DNA of 64,000 nt, taken from contig JAJKHS010000073.1 of NCBI GenBank assembly GCA_021154885.1, forward strand, positions 1 through 64,000, in the 5' to 3' direction. Below are positions 24,175-34,346 of this stretch, piece by piece (positions within the stretch are counted from its first letter, which is position 1; the number at the start of each line of letters is the position of its first letter). The DNA is from Thermoanaerobaculum sp. GTDB lineage: Bacteria > Acidobacteriota > Thermoanaerobaculia > Multivoradales > UBA5704. A program made the position numbers and the translations under genes. The notes beneath the pieces are model-generated. The model made no database searches and was not told the DNA's origin. It worked only from the letters and a program-made list of their open reading frames with translations.

Positions 24175-27100
24175 GCCAGCCGAGTGAGCCGAGCGGACCG
24201 AGCGAGCCTCAGAGCCCGCCGCCGCCCGCTCCCCGGCGCCGTCCGGGACGGGTGCGGCGCTGGGTGGTGCGCCCCTTCGTCTGGGGGCTGCTGCTCCTCG
24301 TCGCCGTGCTGGCGGCCGGGCTGCTCCTGCTCCAGAGCCGCTTCGCCCATCAGCAGGCCCTGGCCCGCATGGTGACCCTGACCTCGAAGTTCCTCGGGGG
24401 GCGGAACATCCGGATCGGCAGCGTCGACTACACCTTCTTCCCCCCGGCCCTGGAGGTCTCGAACGTGGTGGTTCCCGGCCCGCTGCCCGGCGATCCACCG
24501 GTGCTCCGCGTCCCCTTCGCCCGCGTCCAGCTCGCCGTCCGCGACCTGCAGGGCCGGGTCTTTGACCTCGAGCAGATCGAAGCCGTGCGGCCGGAGGTCT
24601 ACCTCCAGGTCAACCCCGACGGCAGCACCAACCTGCCGGCGTTCAACTTCGGCCAGGGGGGAGGCGGCAAGCGGCAGCTCGACGTGCGCATCGGCCACAT
24701 CCTGGTGCAGGACGGGGTCTTCCGGCTCAACGAGCGCCACTCGGCCCTGTCGCTCGACGCGCGGGCCGTCTGGGGACGGCTGACGGGCAGGGGCGACCGG
24801 GGCGGCGAGGGGGGGAACCGCCTCGACGCCCTGGTCACCGCCCAGGAGGTCCTGACGACCCTGCCCCACGCCCGCCCCTACCGGTTCACGGTGTCGGCCC
24901 GCGGCAGCATCCTGCCGGAGCAGGGGCGGATCGCGATCAGGACCGCCCGCATCGCCGGCCCGGACGTCGTCCTGCGCGCCGACGGCTTCGTCGACTATCG
25001 CGAGGAGAACCGCCGCATCGAGCTGCACTACACGGGCGAGGGCGCCACCCAGCTCGTCAACCGCCTGGGCTACATGACCGAGCCCATCGCCGGACCCTTC
25101 GCCCTGCGCGGCCGCTTCGACTGGCGCGGTGACCGCAGCGACGCCTGGTCCTACGCGGGGACCGTCAGCTCGCCCCGGCTCGCCACCTATGCCCGCGTCT
25201 TCCAGGACGCGGCGGTCACCTTCACCGGCGGTCTGAACCGGATCGACGCCAGGATCGACCGCGCGCGCTACGCCGGCGGCGCGGTCTCCGGGCTGGTCGG
25301 CGTCGAGTATGGGAAGGAGACGCGCGAGGGGATCCCGGTCGCCCTGGACCTCGACTACTCGGGCCTGGAGATCCAGAAGCTGATCGCCGATCAGTTCCCG
25401 GGCCAGGACCTGCCCATCGTCGGCGGCCTCGTGGGGCGCGCCGGCGGCACGCTCAAGTATCAATTCGGCCACCAGGCGGTCACCGCCGGCACCGGGCGCG
25501 CCGACGTCCACGTCCGCGGGGAGACCGGCGGCGGCCTGCCCATCGAAGGGGACCTGCCCATCGCCCTCGACCGCGGCGTGGTCTCGGGTCGCGACCTCCA
25601 CCTCACCTCGCCGGGGCAGGACATCACCTTGAGCGGCTTCAACTACGACATCCCGCACGCCTCCGGCCAGCTCGACTTCCAGTTGGTGAGCCGGGACGTG
25701 AGCCCGCTCCACCCGCTCCTCGCCGGCCACCCGGTCCCCGGCGAGCCGCCTCCTTTCTGGCTCCCCACCCAGGGCCATGGCACGGCCGCGGGGACCTACA
25801 CCTTCGCCCACAGCGACTACAACCTCCGCCTGGCGCTCGACCTCCACGACACAGTGGCGCCGGTGACCCGCGCCGACTCCGTCCACGGCTCCCTCACTCT
25901 CAACCCCCGGGCGGTGGACGACCTGCGCCTGGAGCTCACCCGTGAGGGCGGCGCCGTGATGGTCACCGGCCGCGTGCCGCTCGCGCCGCCGGGGAGGACC
26001 GCGGCCGTCGAGCCGCTGGCGCTCGCCGTCGACGCCGTGCAGTGGCCGGCCGCCGGCCTCGGCTATTTCCTGACTCCGGAGCTGACCCAGCTCTTTCAGG
26101 GCCAGCTCTCCGGCCGCGTCGACCTCTCCGGCCCCACCGACCGGCTCGACGGCCGCATCGACGCCCAAGCCCAGAACCTGATGGTCCAAGGCATCGCCCT
26201 CGGCAAGGCACGAGCCGTGGCCAGCTTCACAGCGGGACATATCGCCGTGCAAGAGATGCAGGTGGAGATGCCCGCCGGCCTCGCCGTCGTCCGCGGCAGC
26301 TACGATCAGGCCACCAAGGCCTTCGAGGCGACGCTCACCGCTCCCGGCCTGTCGCTGTCGGCGCCCCCGTTCCGCGACTCCCTCGGGGGTGCGTTGACCG
26401 GGCTGGTGTCGGTGGACGCGGCGGCCTCCGGTACCCTCGATCAGCCGCGGGCCATGGTCTCCATCCGCGGCCGCGAGCTGGCCCTCGACGGCCGTACGGT
26501 GCAGGGGAACACCCAGCAGGGGGATACCCAGGTGGTGGCCACCTGGAATGGCCAGCGCGCGGACGTGCAGGGATCGCTCCTCGGCATGGCCTCCTTCCAG
26601 GGGGGCGGCCGCCTCGACCGCCAGGGGGCGGACCTGGCGATCGACGTTCACTCGGACCACCTGGGCACCCTCGCCCGCGCCTTCTCGCCGCGCCCGCTGC
26701 CCGACTTCAACGGCTCGCTGGTAGGGACGGTGGGCTTGAGCGCGAGCTTCGGCCCCAAGGTCTACCGGGCGGCGGTCCGCCTCTCGGACCTGCGCCTCCA
26801 GTACCAGGGCCACACCATCGCCAGCCGCGAGCCGGTGGTGGCGGAGGTGACCCCGGAGCGGGTGACCCTGCGCTCGTTCTACCTCGGCGAGCCGGGCACG
26901 GATAACGAGCTGGTCCTCTCCGGCGGCCTCGGCCTGCGGCGCGACGTCCCTCTCGACCTGCACTTCCAGAGCACCATCGCCGCCACCTGGGCGGAGCTGT
27001 TCCTCCCCGGCGCCAAGGTGCAGGGGGCCCTCGACGTTCTGGGCTCCGTGCGCGGCACCGCCGGCAACCCGCTGCTCAGCGGCGAGGGAGAGGTCCGCAA

Positions 27101-28271
27101 CGCCCAGCTCATCCTGCCCAGCCTGGCGCAGGCCTTCGAGGACGTCAGCGGCAGCCTGAGCTTCAACCGCGACAGCGTCGCGCTCGACGTGCTGCGGGCC
27201 CGCTTCGGGGGCGGCACCCTCCAGGCCTCCGGCTCGCTCACCCTGCCGGGAGCGGGCCGCGAGCTGGCCTACCGCCTCGACGTCCTGGCGCAGGACGTCT
27301 CCTTCCGTTTCCCCGACTTCCTCCTCAACCGCGGCAACGCCGACCTTCACCTGGTCTCCAACGGCAAGGGCAACGGCGGCGGCCGGCAGCTCACGGGCGG
27401 GATCGGGCTTCAGCGCTCACTCTACGTCGAGGACATCACGGTCGATCCGCTCGTGCTGCTGCAACGCGCCCTCCTCCAGCGCCAGCGGCTGCAGGTGGCG
27501 GAGACGGACGACTTCCTGTCCACCACCCAGCTCGCCCTCCACGTCACCGGCCAGGACGCCTTGCGCGTCCGCAACAACCTCGCCAATCTCCAGGGAGACA
27601 TGGACCTGAGCATCCGGGGGAGCCTGGCCCGGCCGGTCGTCTTCGGCGACGTGGACGTCAATCCGGGCGGCTCCCTGGTCTTCAGCGACAACAAGTACGA
27701 AGTGCTGCGGGGCAAGCTCTCCTTCGAAAGCACCAGCAAGATCGATCCGGTGATCGACCTCGTGGCGCAGACGGAGATCCAGGGCTTCCATATCACCCTC
27801 AACGTCGGCGGCACGTTGGGCAAGCCCGACGTCCACTTCGCCTCCGACACCACGCTCGCGGACCTGGAGATCTTCTCCCTGGTGGCCACCGGGCAGCGCC
27901 CCTCGGCCGAGGCGGGGTACGCGCCCCCGCCCTCACCCGACCAGCAGGCGGCCCCGACCGACGTGGCGCGACAGTTCCTCGTCGGGCAGGCGGCCTCGGC
28001 CGTCACCCGGCGAGTGGGCACCCTCTTCGGCTTCGACCGCTTCCGCATCGATCCCCTGACCTCCGCCGGTCAGCCCATCTCGGGCGTCGGCGTCACGGTC
28101 GGCAAGCGCCTGTCGAAGGACGTCTTCGTGACCTATTCCTACGACCCCACCAACAACCGGCAGTCCATCGTCCAGGTGGAGTGGCAGGTCAGGAAGAACG
28201 TCACCCTGGTGCTGACCCAGGTGGGCAACGGCACCTACACCGTCGACGCGCAATGGGAGCGGCGGTTCTGA
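24171..28271 (+). CDS. tamB: TamB/DUF490 translocation and assembly module protein
   Basis: 1366 residues from TTG 24171, which overlaps the nadK stop. An Arg-rich N-terminus and one membrane helix (about 38-58, FVWGLLLLVAVLAAGLLLLQ) are followed by long repeating beta strands forming the groove-like periplasmic bridge. The C-terminal DUF490 domain is about the last 350 residues (GDVDVNPGGSLVFSDNKYEV, FRIDPLTS). TamB-like proteins move phospholipids or barrel proteins between membranes. The gene is fused by overlap to its TamA/BamA partner. Confidence 0.92.
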   Translation: MSQPSEPSGPSEPQSPPPPAPRRRPGRVRRWVVRPFVWGLLLLVAVLAAGLLLLQSRFAHQQALARMVTLTSKFLGGRNIRIGSVDYTFFPPALEVSNVVVPGPLPGDPPVLRVPFARVQLAVRDLQGRVFDLEQIEAVRPEVYLQVNPDGSTNLPAFNFGQGGGGKRQLDVRIGHILVQDGVFRLNERHSALSLDARAVWGRLTGRGDRGGEGGNRLDALVTAQEVLTTLPHARPYRFTVSARGSILPEQGRIAIRTARIAGPDVVLRADGFVDYREENRRIELHYTGEGATQLVNRLGYMTEPIAGPFALRGRFDWRGDRSDAWSYAGTVSSPRLATYARVFQDAAVTFTGGLNRIDARIDRARYAGGAVSGLVGVEYGKETREGIPVALDLDYSGLEIQKLIADQFPGQDLPIVGGLVGRAGGTLKYQFGHQAVTAGTGRADVHVRGETGGGLPIEGDLPIALDRGVVSGRDLHLTSPGQDITLSGFNYDIPHASGQLDFQLVSRDVSPLHPLLAGHPVPGEPPPFWLPTQGHGTAAGTYTFAHSDYNLRLALDLHDTVAPVTRADSVHGSLTLNPRAVDDLRLELTREGGAVMVTGRVPLAPPGRTAAVEPLALAVDAVQWPAAGLGYFLTPELTQLFQGQLSGRVDLSGPTDRLDGRIDAQAQNLMVQGIALGKARAVASFTAGHIAVQEMQVEMPAGLAVVRGSYDQATKAFEATLTAPGLSLSAPPFRDSLGGALTGLVSVDAAASGTLDQPRAMVSIRGRELALDGRTVQGNTQQGDTQVVATWNGQRADVQGSLLGMASFQGGGRLDRQGADLAIDVHSDHLGTLARAFSPRPLPDFNGSLVGTVGLSASFGPKVYRAAVRLSDLRLQYQGHTIASREPVVAEVTPERVTLRSFYLGEPGTDNELVLSGGLGLRRDVPLDLHFQSTIAATWAELFLPGAKVQGALDVLGSVRGTAGNPLLSGEGEVRNAQLILPSLAQAFEDVSGSLSFNRDSVALDVLRARFGGGTLQASGSLTLPGAGRELAYRLDVLAQDVSFRFPDFLLNRGNADLHLVSNGKGNGGGRQLTGGIGLQRSLYVEDITVDPLVLLQRALLQRQRLQVAETDDFLSTTQLALHVTGQDALRVRNNLANLQGDMDLSIRGSLARPVVFGDVDVNPGGSLVFSDNKYEVLRGKLSFESTSKIDPVIDLVAQTEIQGFHITLNVGGTLGKPDVHFASDTTLADLEIFSLVATGQRPSAEAGYAPPPSPDQQAAPTDVARQFLVGQAASAVTRRVGTLFGFDRFRIDPLTSAGQPISGVGVTVGKRLSKDVFVTYSYDPTNNRQSIVQVEWQVRKNVTLVLTQVGNGTYTVDAQWERRF

Positions 28272-31108
28272 GCGGGCTCGCCCTGCGGAGTGCGGCCCCG
28301 GTCCTCGCGCTGGTCCTGCTCGCCGCCGGTCCGGCCCGCGGCCAGACCGCGACGCCCGAAGCGGCGCCGGAGGAGCTCCCCGGCCCGCTCGTCACCGCCA
28401 TCGAGATGCGCAGCGACGCGCCCCTCGACGAGTCCCTCAACCTCGACGACCTGATCGAGGTCGAAGCCGGCAAGCCCCTCACCGAGCTGGCCGTCCGCCA
28501 CACCCTGCGCAACCTCCAGGCGACCGGCGACGCCGCGGAGCTCGAGCTCTACACCCGCGACGACCCGGCAGGAGGGGGCGTGGTGGCGGTGATCGTCTTC
28601 CGCGCCGTGGTGCAGGTGGAGGACGTCCGCATCGTGGGCCAGCTCGGCCTGAGCCGCGACGATCTGCGGCGGGCGGTGCCCCAGGGCGTGGCCCAGCCGC
28701 TCTCCGAGGAGCGGGTGGTGCGGGGCGTCTATGCCCTCAAGGACCTCTACGAGACCAACGGCTACTTCAAATCCCAGGTGCGCATCTCGGTCGCCACGAA
28801 TCCGGTGCGCCGCCGGGCCGTGGTCACCTACCAGGTCGACAGCGGCCCCCGCGCCATCGTGCGGACGATCGACTTCGATCACCCGGTGGCGCCGTTCGAG
28901 CCGGCGGCCCTGATCAAGCAGCTCCGGCTCAAGCCCGGCGACGGCTACAACCGCCGGGACGCCCGGGAGGACGCCGATCGCCTCCGGGACTGGCTTGTCC
29001 GCCAGCACTATGGCGCTGCCCAGGTGGATCCTCCGAAGGAGGAGTACGACGCTCAGGCCAACTCCGTCAAGCTCACCTATCCCATCGAGATCGGCCCCAG
29101 GATCACCCTCCAGGTGATCGGCGCCGACGAGAAGACGCTCCGCCGCAAGGGGCTCCTCCCCTTCCTGGGCGAGGCGGGCTACGACGAGGCCCTGGTGCTT
29201 CAGGCCGTGGGGCGGCTCAAGAGCGACTACCAGCAGCAGGGGCATTACGACGCCAAGGTCACGACCGAGGAGAAGCGCCCCGCAGGCGAGCTCCAGCTCA
29301 CCTTCCGCATCGAGCCCGGGCCCGTGTACACGCTCAAGGAGATCGACTTCGCGGGCAACGAGCAGCTCGCGAGTGCACAACTGTTGCAGCTCATGAAGAT
29401 CACCCGTCGCAACCTGCTGCGCCCGGGCAGCGGCCGGCTGGTGGATGCCGACTTGAACGACGACCTCGACAACCTGCGGCGCTACTATGCTCTCTCCGGA
29501 TTCCCCGGCGCCAAGGTGGGGCCGGCGAGGGTGGAGCGGCAGGGGACCGACCTCAAGCTCGTCATCCCCATCCAGGAGGGGCCGCGCCAGCAGGTGGTGA
29601 ACCTCCGCTTCCAGGGCCTCGAGCACCTCGACGAGAAGACCCTGCGGCGGGGCCTGCCCCTGCGGGAGGGCGGGCCGTTCCACACCGCCCTGCTCGACGG
29701 AACGCTGGACGCCATCCGGGGAGAATACGCCGCCAGGGGCTACCCCCAGGCCCAGGTCTCCGCCCGACAGGACTGGAACCCGGACCACACGCTGGTCGAC
29801 GTCACCCTCGAAGTCATCGAAGGGCTGCAACGGCTGGCGGACCGCATCATCGTGCGGGGCAACCGGCAGACCCAGGCGGACGTCATCCGCCGCACTCTCG
29901 ATTTGAAGCACGGCGACCCGATCAGCGACACCAAGCTCCTGCTGGCCGAGCGCAACCTCTACCGCCTGGGGATCTTCTCCCGGGTGGAGGTCGGGCTCGT
30001 GCCGTCCGGCCTCAACGACTCGGAGCGGGACGTCCTCGTCCGCATCGAGGAGGGGAAATCCCGCTCCGTCACCTACGGCCTCGGCTGGGACTCCGAGTCC
30101 GGCCTGCGCGGCCTCTTCGGCTACTCCGACAACAACGTCTTCGGCAGGGCCTACAGCCTGCGCACCGACGTGCGTCTGAGCCAGCGCGACAAGCGTTTCC
30201 GCTTCGTCTTCAACCAACCGTACCTGTTCGAGCAGCCGGTCTCCCTCACCTCCACCGTCTTCTATGAGGACGCAGCGCAGCTCAACCTGCCTTTCGAGGT
30301 CACACGCTACGGCGCCCGCAGCGAGGCGGTGCGCGTCTACGGCGCCCGCCGCCTGAGCCTCGGACTCGACTACCGCATCGTCAAGCTGCGGGTGAATCCG
30401 GGAATCGTCGCCAATGACATCGAACGCAACGATCAGCCCTACCAGATCACCAGCCTGGTGCCGAGCTTCTTCTGGGACCGCCGGGACGATCCCATCTCCA
30501 CCACCCGCGGCTGGAGCACGCTGGTGCAGCTCCAATACGCCTTTCCGGCCTTCAAGACGGACACCGAGTTCGTGAAGCTCTTCGTGCAGCAGGCCCAGTT
30601 CTTCAACCTCGGGCGCCCCGGCGTGGTGGCCGCCAGCCTTCGCCTGGGCGGCATCCAGCCCTACAAGGCCCTGGTCGCCAATGCCTCCGATCCGCTGCGG
30701 GACTTTCCCAGCCGCGACGTGCCCATCGCCGAGCGCTTCTTCGCCGGCGGCGACTCCACCAACCGGGCCTACGGCCGCGACGAGTTGGGCATCCCGGGTG
30801 AGACCGAGATCCTCAAGTCCAGCGGCAAGGGTTTCCTGCCGGTGGGAGGCGACGGCCTCCTGCTCTTCAACCTCGAATACCGCTTCCCGGTCTTCGGCGA
30901 TTTCGGGGGGACGCTCTTCTACGACGCCGGCAACGTCTGGGCCGACTGGCGGTCGATCCGCCCAGGAGACGTGAAGAACGGCGTCGGTCTCGGCGCCCGC
31001 TACCTCTCGCCCGTCGGTCCCATCCGCGCCGGCATCGGCTGGAAGCTCAACCGCGAGAAGGGCGAGTCGGGGTACCAGTTGTTCTTCAACATCGGGAACC
31101 CGTTCTAG
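28253..31108 (+). CDS. TamA/BamA (Omp85) outer-membrane assembly protein
   Basis: 951 residues from ATG 28253, which gives a good signal peptide (LALRSAAPVLALVLLAAGPA). About five to six POTRA repeats (45-590), with typical VTYQVDSGPRAIVRTIDF and FRIEPGPVYTLKEIDFAGNE units. A 16-strand Omp85 barrel follows, with the conserved FFAGGDSTNRAYGRDELG loop (the VRGY-like motif reads NRAYG) and a terminal aromatic (NIGNPF). Starts 19 bases inside tamB, so the two are co-translated. More POTRAs than TamA's three; either TamA-like or a BamA paralogue. Confidence 0.93.
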   Translation: MGAAVLSGLALRSAAPVLALVLLAAGPARGQTATPEAAPEELPGPLVTAIEMRSDAPLDESLNLDDLIEVEAGKPLTELAVRHTLRNLQATGDAAELELYTRDDPAGGGVVAVIVFRAVVQVEDVRIVGQLGLSRDDLRRAVPQGVAQPLSEERVVRGVYALKDLYETNGYFKSQVRISVATNPVRRRAVVTYQVDSGPRAIVRTIDFDHPVAPFEPAALIKQLRLKPGDGYNRRDAREDADRLRDWLVRQHYGAAQVDPPKEEYDAQANSVKLTYPIEIGPRITLQVIGADEKTLRRKGLLPFLGEAGYDEALVLQAVGRLKSDYQQQGHYDAKVTTEEKRPAGELQLTFRIEPGPVYTLKEIDFAGNEQLASAQLLQLMKITRRNLLRPGSGRLVDADLNDDLDNLRRYYALSGFPGAKVGPARVERQGTDLKLVIPIQEGPRQQVVNLRFQGLEHLDEKTLRRGLPLREGGPFHTALLDGTLDAIRGEYAARGYPQAQVSARQDWNPDHTLVDVTLEVIEGLQRLADRIIVRGNRQTQADVIRRTLDLKHGDPISDTKLLLAERNLYRLGIFSRVEVGLVPSGLNDSERDVLVRIEEGKSRSVTYGLGWDSESGLRGLFGYSDNNVFGRAYSLRTDVRLSQRDKRFRFVFNQPYLFEQPVSLTSTVFYEDAAQLNLPFEVTRYGARSEAVRVYGARRLSLGLDYRIVKLRVNPGIVANDIERNDQPYQITSLVPSFFWDRRDDPISTTRGWSTLVQLQYAFPAFKTDTEFVKLFVQQAQFFNLGRPGVVAASLRLGGIQPYKALVANASDPLRDFPSRDVPIAERFFAGGDSTNRAYGRDELGIPGETEILKSSGKGFLPVGGDGLLLFNLEYRFPVFGDFGGTLFYDAGNVWADWRSIRPGDVKNGVGLGARYLSPVGPIRAGIGWKLNREKGESGYQLFFNIGNPF

Positions 31109-31128
31109 GGGCCTGCCTGAAGAGAACG

Positions 31129-31181
31129 TACGACGAATTCATCGTACGATGAATTCGTCGTATAATGCGTGGACGAATTCA
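31129..31181 (+). promoter_or_regulatory. Perfect 34-bp palindromic operator overlapping a TATAAT promoter
   Basis: 31129-31162 is a perfect palindrome; its half is TACGACGAATTCATCGT. A perfect TATAAT (31161-31166) begins at its right edge, and a third copy of the half-site, GACGAATTCA, follows at 31172-31181. A -35 at 31138-31143 (TTCATC) would lie inside the palindrome, 17 bases from the -10. The layout fits a self-contained repressor operator. The gene driven is at 31192. Confidence 0.65.
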
Positions 31182-31191
31182 CGGGGTCGCC

Positions 31192-31488
31192 ATGAATGAT
31201 CCCTGGGTTATGGCGGCATCTTGTCTCGCCGGGCTGATTGTGGGCTTTGTTTCAGGAGTAACACAAGAGCGGGCAGCCGGTCATGTAACTTCTGGTGTAA
31301 CAGGATTCTTGGCGGGAGCCCTTGCGGTAGGTTTCGCGGGGGCTGGACGAACAAATTCGACTGTGACTGCCAAGCTGTTTTTATCCTACTTGTCCTGTCT
31401 CTTTCTGATGTACATTGCAGGTAATGTGATTCGCCGCCAGGGATGGGCGGATTGGTTCATTGGGCCTAAGAAGAAAAGGTCCAGGTAA
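31192..31488 (+). CDS. Small membrane protein, unknown function
   Basis: 98 residues from ATG 31192, 25 bases after the TATAAT of the palindromic promoter. Three hydrophobic stretches (VMAASCLAGLIVGFVSGV, VTGFLAGALAVGFAGAG, LFLSYLSCLFLMYIAGNVI) and a basic C-terminus (GPKKKRSR). Base composition is lower in GC than the neighbours, suggesting acquisition. No family recognised. Confidence 0.55.
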   Translation: MNDPWVMAASCLAGLIVGFVSGVTQERAAGHVTSGVTGFLAGALAVGFAGAGRTNSTVTAKLFLSYLSCLFLMYIAGNVIRRQGWADWFIGPKKKRSR

Positions 31489-31862
31489 TCGGACTGGGCT
31501 GGCGTGCATCTTGGGTACGAGCGGGTGCTCCAGCCTGTGGACCTCAGCCTAGACCTACAGGGTCAGGTGCGTCCCGCCTTACGCGAACTGCTTCTATGGC
31601 GTGGAGTCATCCTGGACCTCCATGCTGCCGCCGAGCCCGCGATGAATGAGCACCTGGCGGCTTTCAAAGTTCTCCTGCTCTTGAATCCAGTCGCGGCAAA
31701 ACAGATCCCGTACCTCCTAGCCTGAAGGCTCCGTGGGCTGATATTGTCCCAAGTTGACTTTGGGCGCGGTGTCAGCCTCAATCCCCCGTAAGCTCTGATC
31801 GATCGGGCAGATTTGTGGCGGGGCTAAGAAGAGTCTCAGGATAAGCCAATGAGGAGCGGCAA
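31489..31862. other. Gene-poor spacer with possible coding relic
   Basis: 374 bases of lower GC. On the minus strand 31590-31735 one frame reads like natural protein (EVRDLFCRDWIQEQENFES...) but carries stops soon after. I could not identify it; no intact gene. Confidence 0.3.
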
Positions 31863-32519
31863 GTGTTCAGCAAGGTCCACATTTTTGCGGACGAGTCGGG
31901 CAACTTCGACTTCAGCCGACGGCGAGGCGCCAGCCGCTATTTCATTTTGACCGCAGTGGCCTTCAAGGAATGCTCCACCATCAATGCGCAGCTTCAGCAC
32001 CTCCGGCATCAAATGGCATGGGAGGGCATAGACCATCCCGGGCCCTTTCACGCCAGCCACGACCCGGGACCGGTGCGGGATCGCGTATTTCAGATCATCG
32101 AATCCCATGATCTCTATGTTGACGCTCTCATCCTTGAGAAGGCAAAGGCCCTGCCCGGCATCCGCAGCACGGAAGAGCGCTTTTACCAGTATGCCTGGTA
32201 CTACCTGATGAAGTATGTGGCTCCGAGAACCCCGGCCAAGGAGTTGCTCGTCGTGTCGGCGTCGGTTGGGAGCAAGAAGAAGAGGCGCCTGGCCTTCTAC
32301 AGCGGCGTGCAGGACGTCATCCGGCAGGTCGGCCGGATCACTTGCAGAACTGCCTGCTGGGACGCTGGATCGGACGCCTGTCTTCAGGTGGCGGACTACT
32401 GTGGGTGGGCGATTCAGAGGAAGTGGGAATCTGACGACGCCAGCGCCAGTCACCGGATCGCCACGAAGGTCCGGTCGGAGTTCGATCTCTGGGCGAGAGG
32501 AACGACTCTGTACTATTGA
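31863..32519 (+). CDS. DUF3800 domain-containing protein
   Basis: 218 residues from GTG 31863. DUF3800 signatures: FADESGNFDF near the N-terminus (the DESG acidic motif), FHASHDPGPVRDRVFQII, and LQVADYCGWAIQRKWE near the end. The family has an RNase H-like fold, is widespread in accessory regions and is often near mobile or defence genes; activity unproven. It sits alone in the gene-poor patch. Confidence 0.8.
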   Translation: MFSKVHIFADESGNFDFSRRRGASRYFILTAVAFKECSTINAQLQHLRHQMAWEGIDHPGPFHASHDPGPVRDRVFQIIESHDLYVDALILEKAKALPGIRSTEERFYQYAWYYLMKYVAPRTPAKELLVVSASVGSKKKRRLAFYSGVQDVIRQVGRITCRTACWDAGSDACLQVADYCGWAIQRKWESDDASASHRIATKVRSEFDLWARGTTLYY

Positions 32520-32788
32520 GAGGGAAGAATGAGAGGGGAGAAACTGAAGGCTGGCTACCCCGCCGTCCGGCGAGGAGAGCGTTCTGGTGCTCGTGTCACC
32601 AGCCCATCGGAACCTGGGAGAGTCTATGCGGTCTCCAAGCGCTTTGCAAGTACCCCCTCAAGCCGTGGCCTTCCCGGGTTGACCGTCCCCCTGCGGCGAC
32701 GTAGACTTGCTTGAGGTCGCTTCGCGTCAATCCTCTCCTTGCGCTCCGGGGCGGTGCGACCTGCTCCGGGCGAGAAAGTCTGAGCGCA

Positions 32789-34003
32789 ATGTCCAAGGCA
32801 AATCCCTTCGCTGCCATCGAGGAGGCGATCGAGCGCTTCCGCCGGGGCGAGATCGTCATCATCTGCGACGACGAGGACCGCGAGAACGAGGGCGACTTCG
32901 CCATCGCGGCCGAGAAGGTCACGCCGGCGGCCATCAACTTCATGGCCAAGCACGGCCGCGGGCTCATCTGCCTCACCCTCACCGAGGAGCGCTGCCGCGA
33001 GCTCGACCTGCCCCTGATGGTGGAGGCCAACAGCTCGCCGTTCGGCACCGCCTTCACGGTCTCCATCGAGGCCCGCGGCAAGATCACCACCGGCATCTCC
33101 GCCGCCGACCGCGCCGCCACTATCCTCACCGCCATCGATCCGGCGGCCCGGCCGGAGGACCTGCTCCGCCCGGGCCACGTCTTCCCCCTGCGGGCGAAGC
33201 GAGGCGGCGTGCTGAAGCGCGCCGGGCAGACCGAGGCCTCGGTCGACCTCGCCAAGCTCGCCGGCCTCAAGCCGGCAGGCGTGATCTGCGAGATCATGAA
33301 CGACGACGGCACCATGGCCCGGGTGCCCGACCTCACGAAGGTGGCCGCGGAGCACGGGGTGCTGATGATCACCGTCTCCGACCTCATCAGCTACCGGCTG
33401 CGCCATGAGACCCTGGTGAGCAAGATCGCCTCGCCCAACCTGCCCACGGTCTACGGTGACTTCCGCATCCACGCCTACCGCTCGGACGAGACGGGCGACG
33501 AGAACGTGGCGCTGGTGATGGGGGAGGTCGACCCCGAGGAGCCGACCCTGGTGCGGGTCCACAGCCAGTGCCTGACCGGCGACATCTTCGGCTCCTGCCG
33601 CTGCGACTGCGGGCCGCAGCTCGAGCAGGCGTTGAACCACATCGCCGAGGAGGGCAAGGGGGTCCTCCTCTACCTCCTCCAGGAGGGGCGCGGCATCGGC
33701 CTGATGAACAAGCTGCGCGCCTACGAGCTCCAGGAGCAGGGGCACGACACCGTCGAGGCCAACGAGCGCCTGGGCTTCCGCCCCGACCAGCGGGACTATG
33801 GCATTGGCGCCCAGATCCTGCGCGACCTCGGCGTGCGCAAGATGCGGCTGATGACCAACAATCCCAGCAAGTACGTCGGCCTCCACGGCTACGGTCTGGA
33901 GATCGTCGAGCGTCTGCCCCTCGAAGTGCCTCCCACCGAGACGACTCGGGCCTATCTCCGGACCAAGCGTGAGAAGCTCGGTCATCTGCTGAAGCTCGTC
34001 TAG
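32789..34003 (+). CDS. ribBA: Bifunctional DHBP synthase / GTP cyclohydrolase II
   Basis: 404 residues from ATG 32789. Residues 1-205 are 3,4-dihydroxy-2-butanone-4-phosphate synthase ([40 protein letters not shown]). Residues 206-404 are GTP cyclohydrolase II with three zinc cysteines ([20 protein letters not shown]) and [20 protein letters not shown]. Supplies both riboflavin precursors. The 269 bases upstream show no FMN riboswitch and nothing else recognisable. No other rib genes are nearby. Confidence 0.97.
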   Translation: MSKANPFAAIEEAIERFRRGEIVIICDDEDRENEGDFAIAAEKVTPAAINFMAKHGRGLICLTLTEERCRELDLPLMVEANSSPFGTAFTVSIEARGKITTGISAADRAATILTAIDPAARPEDLLRPGHVFPLRAKRGGVLKRAGQTEASVDLAKLAGLKPAGVICEIMNDDGTMARVPDLTKVAAEHGVLMITVSDLISYRLRHETLVSKIASPNLPTVYGDFRIHAYRSDETGDENVALVMGEVDPEEPTLVRVHSQCLTGDIFGSCRCDCGPQLEQALNHIAEEGKGVLLYLLQEGRGIGLMNKLRAYELQEQGHDTVEANERLGFRPDQRDYGIGAQILRDLGVRKMRLMTNNPSKYVGLHGYGLEIVERLPLEVPPTETTRAYLRTKREKLGHLLKLV

Positions 34004-34178
34004 AGTTTTTGCTGCGACCTCTCTCCGATGTGATGCAACTCGGGGCTTGCAAGAGTCCCCATCCAGGAGGTGGGTGGCGAATTGACAATTGCGAGCTGCA
34101 ACTAACAGAGAATGTGCTGCGAGACGCTGGATGCGCAGGGCCTGTCCCCAGCGGAAGCCAGCCTGTTTCAAAGGCATG

Positions 34179-34346
34179 CCGCAAACTTGAGAGGACTTGC
34201 TGCTATTCGACAAGATCTTGCGGCTTGATCCGCCTTGAGAGCTTCTCGATCTGAGGATTTGGAGGCTTGATCCGGCATATTTGCAGCTTGAATAACGGCT
34301 CATGCGGCTTGACCCGAAGGGCATGCGGCCTGGAAACTCGGGGCAA
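34179..34346 (+). repeat. Decayed 42-base tandem repeat
   Basis: Three units begin at 34221, 34263 and 34305 with CGGCTTGATCCG, AGGCTTGATCCG and CGGCTTGACCCG, a period of exactly 42 bases. In one frame they read RLDPP, RLDPAYLQLE and RLDPKGMRP with stops in between, like a decayed 14-residue repeat protein. The rest of the 490-base gap 34004-34493 has no gene I can support; composition is AT-richer than the flanks. Confidence 0.5.

Noticed and set aside
31504-31725. 73-codon open frame in the gene-poor spacer
   Set aside because: Composition is Leu/Ala-rich, with no ribosome binding site and a rival minus-strand frame; no family resemblance.
32529-32714. 61-codon open frame before ribBA
   Set aside because: Arg/Ser/Pro-rich shadow-like composition and no recognisable domain.
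32520-32788. FMN riboswitch before ribBA
   Set aside because: None of the conserved RFN segments can be found in the 269 bases.
34009-34254. 82-codon open frame after ribBA
   Set aside because: No ribosome binding site, no family; it runs into the decayed repeat.
34179-34346. CRISPR array
   Set aside because: Units are only about 12 conserved bases in a 42-base period with degenerate copies, and no cas genes are near.
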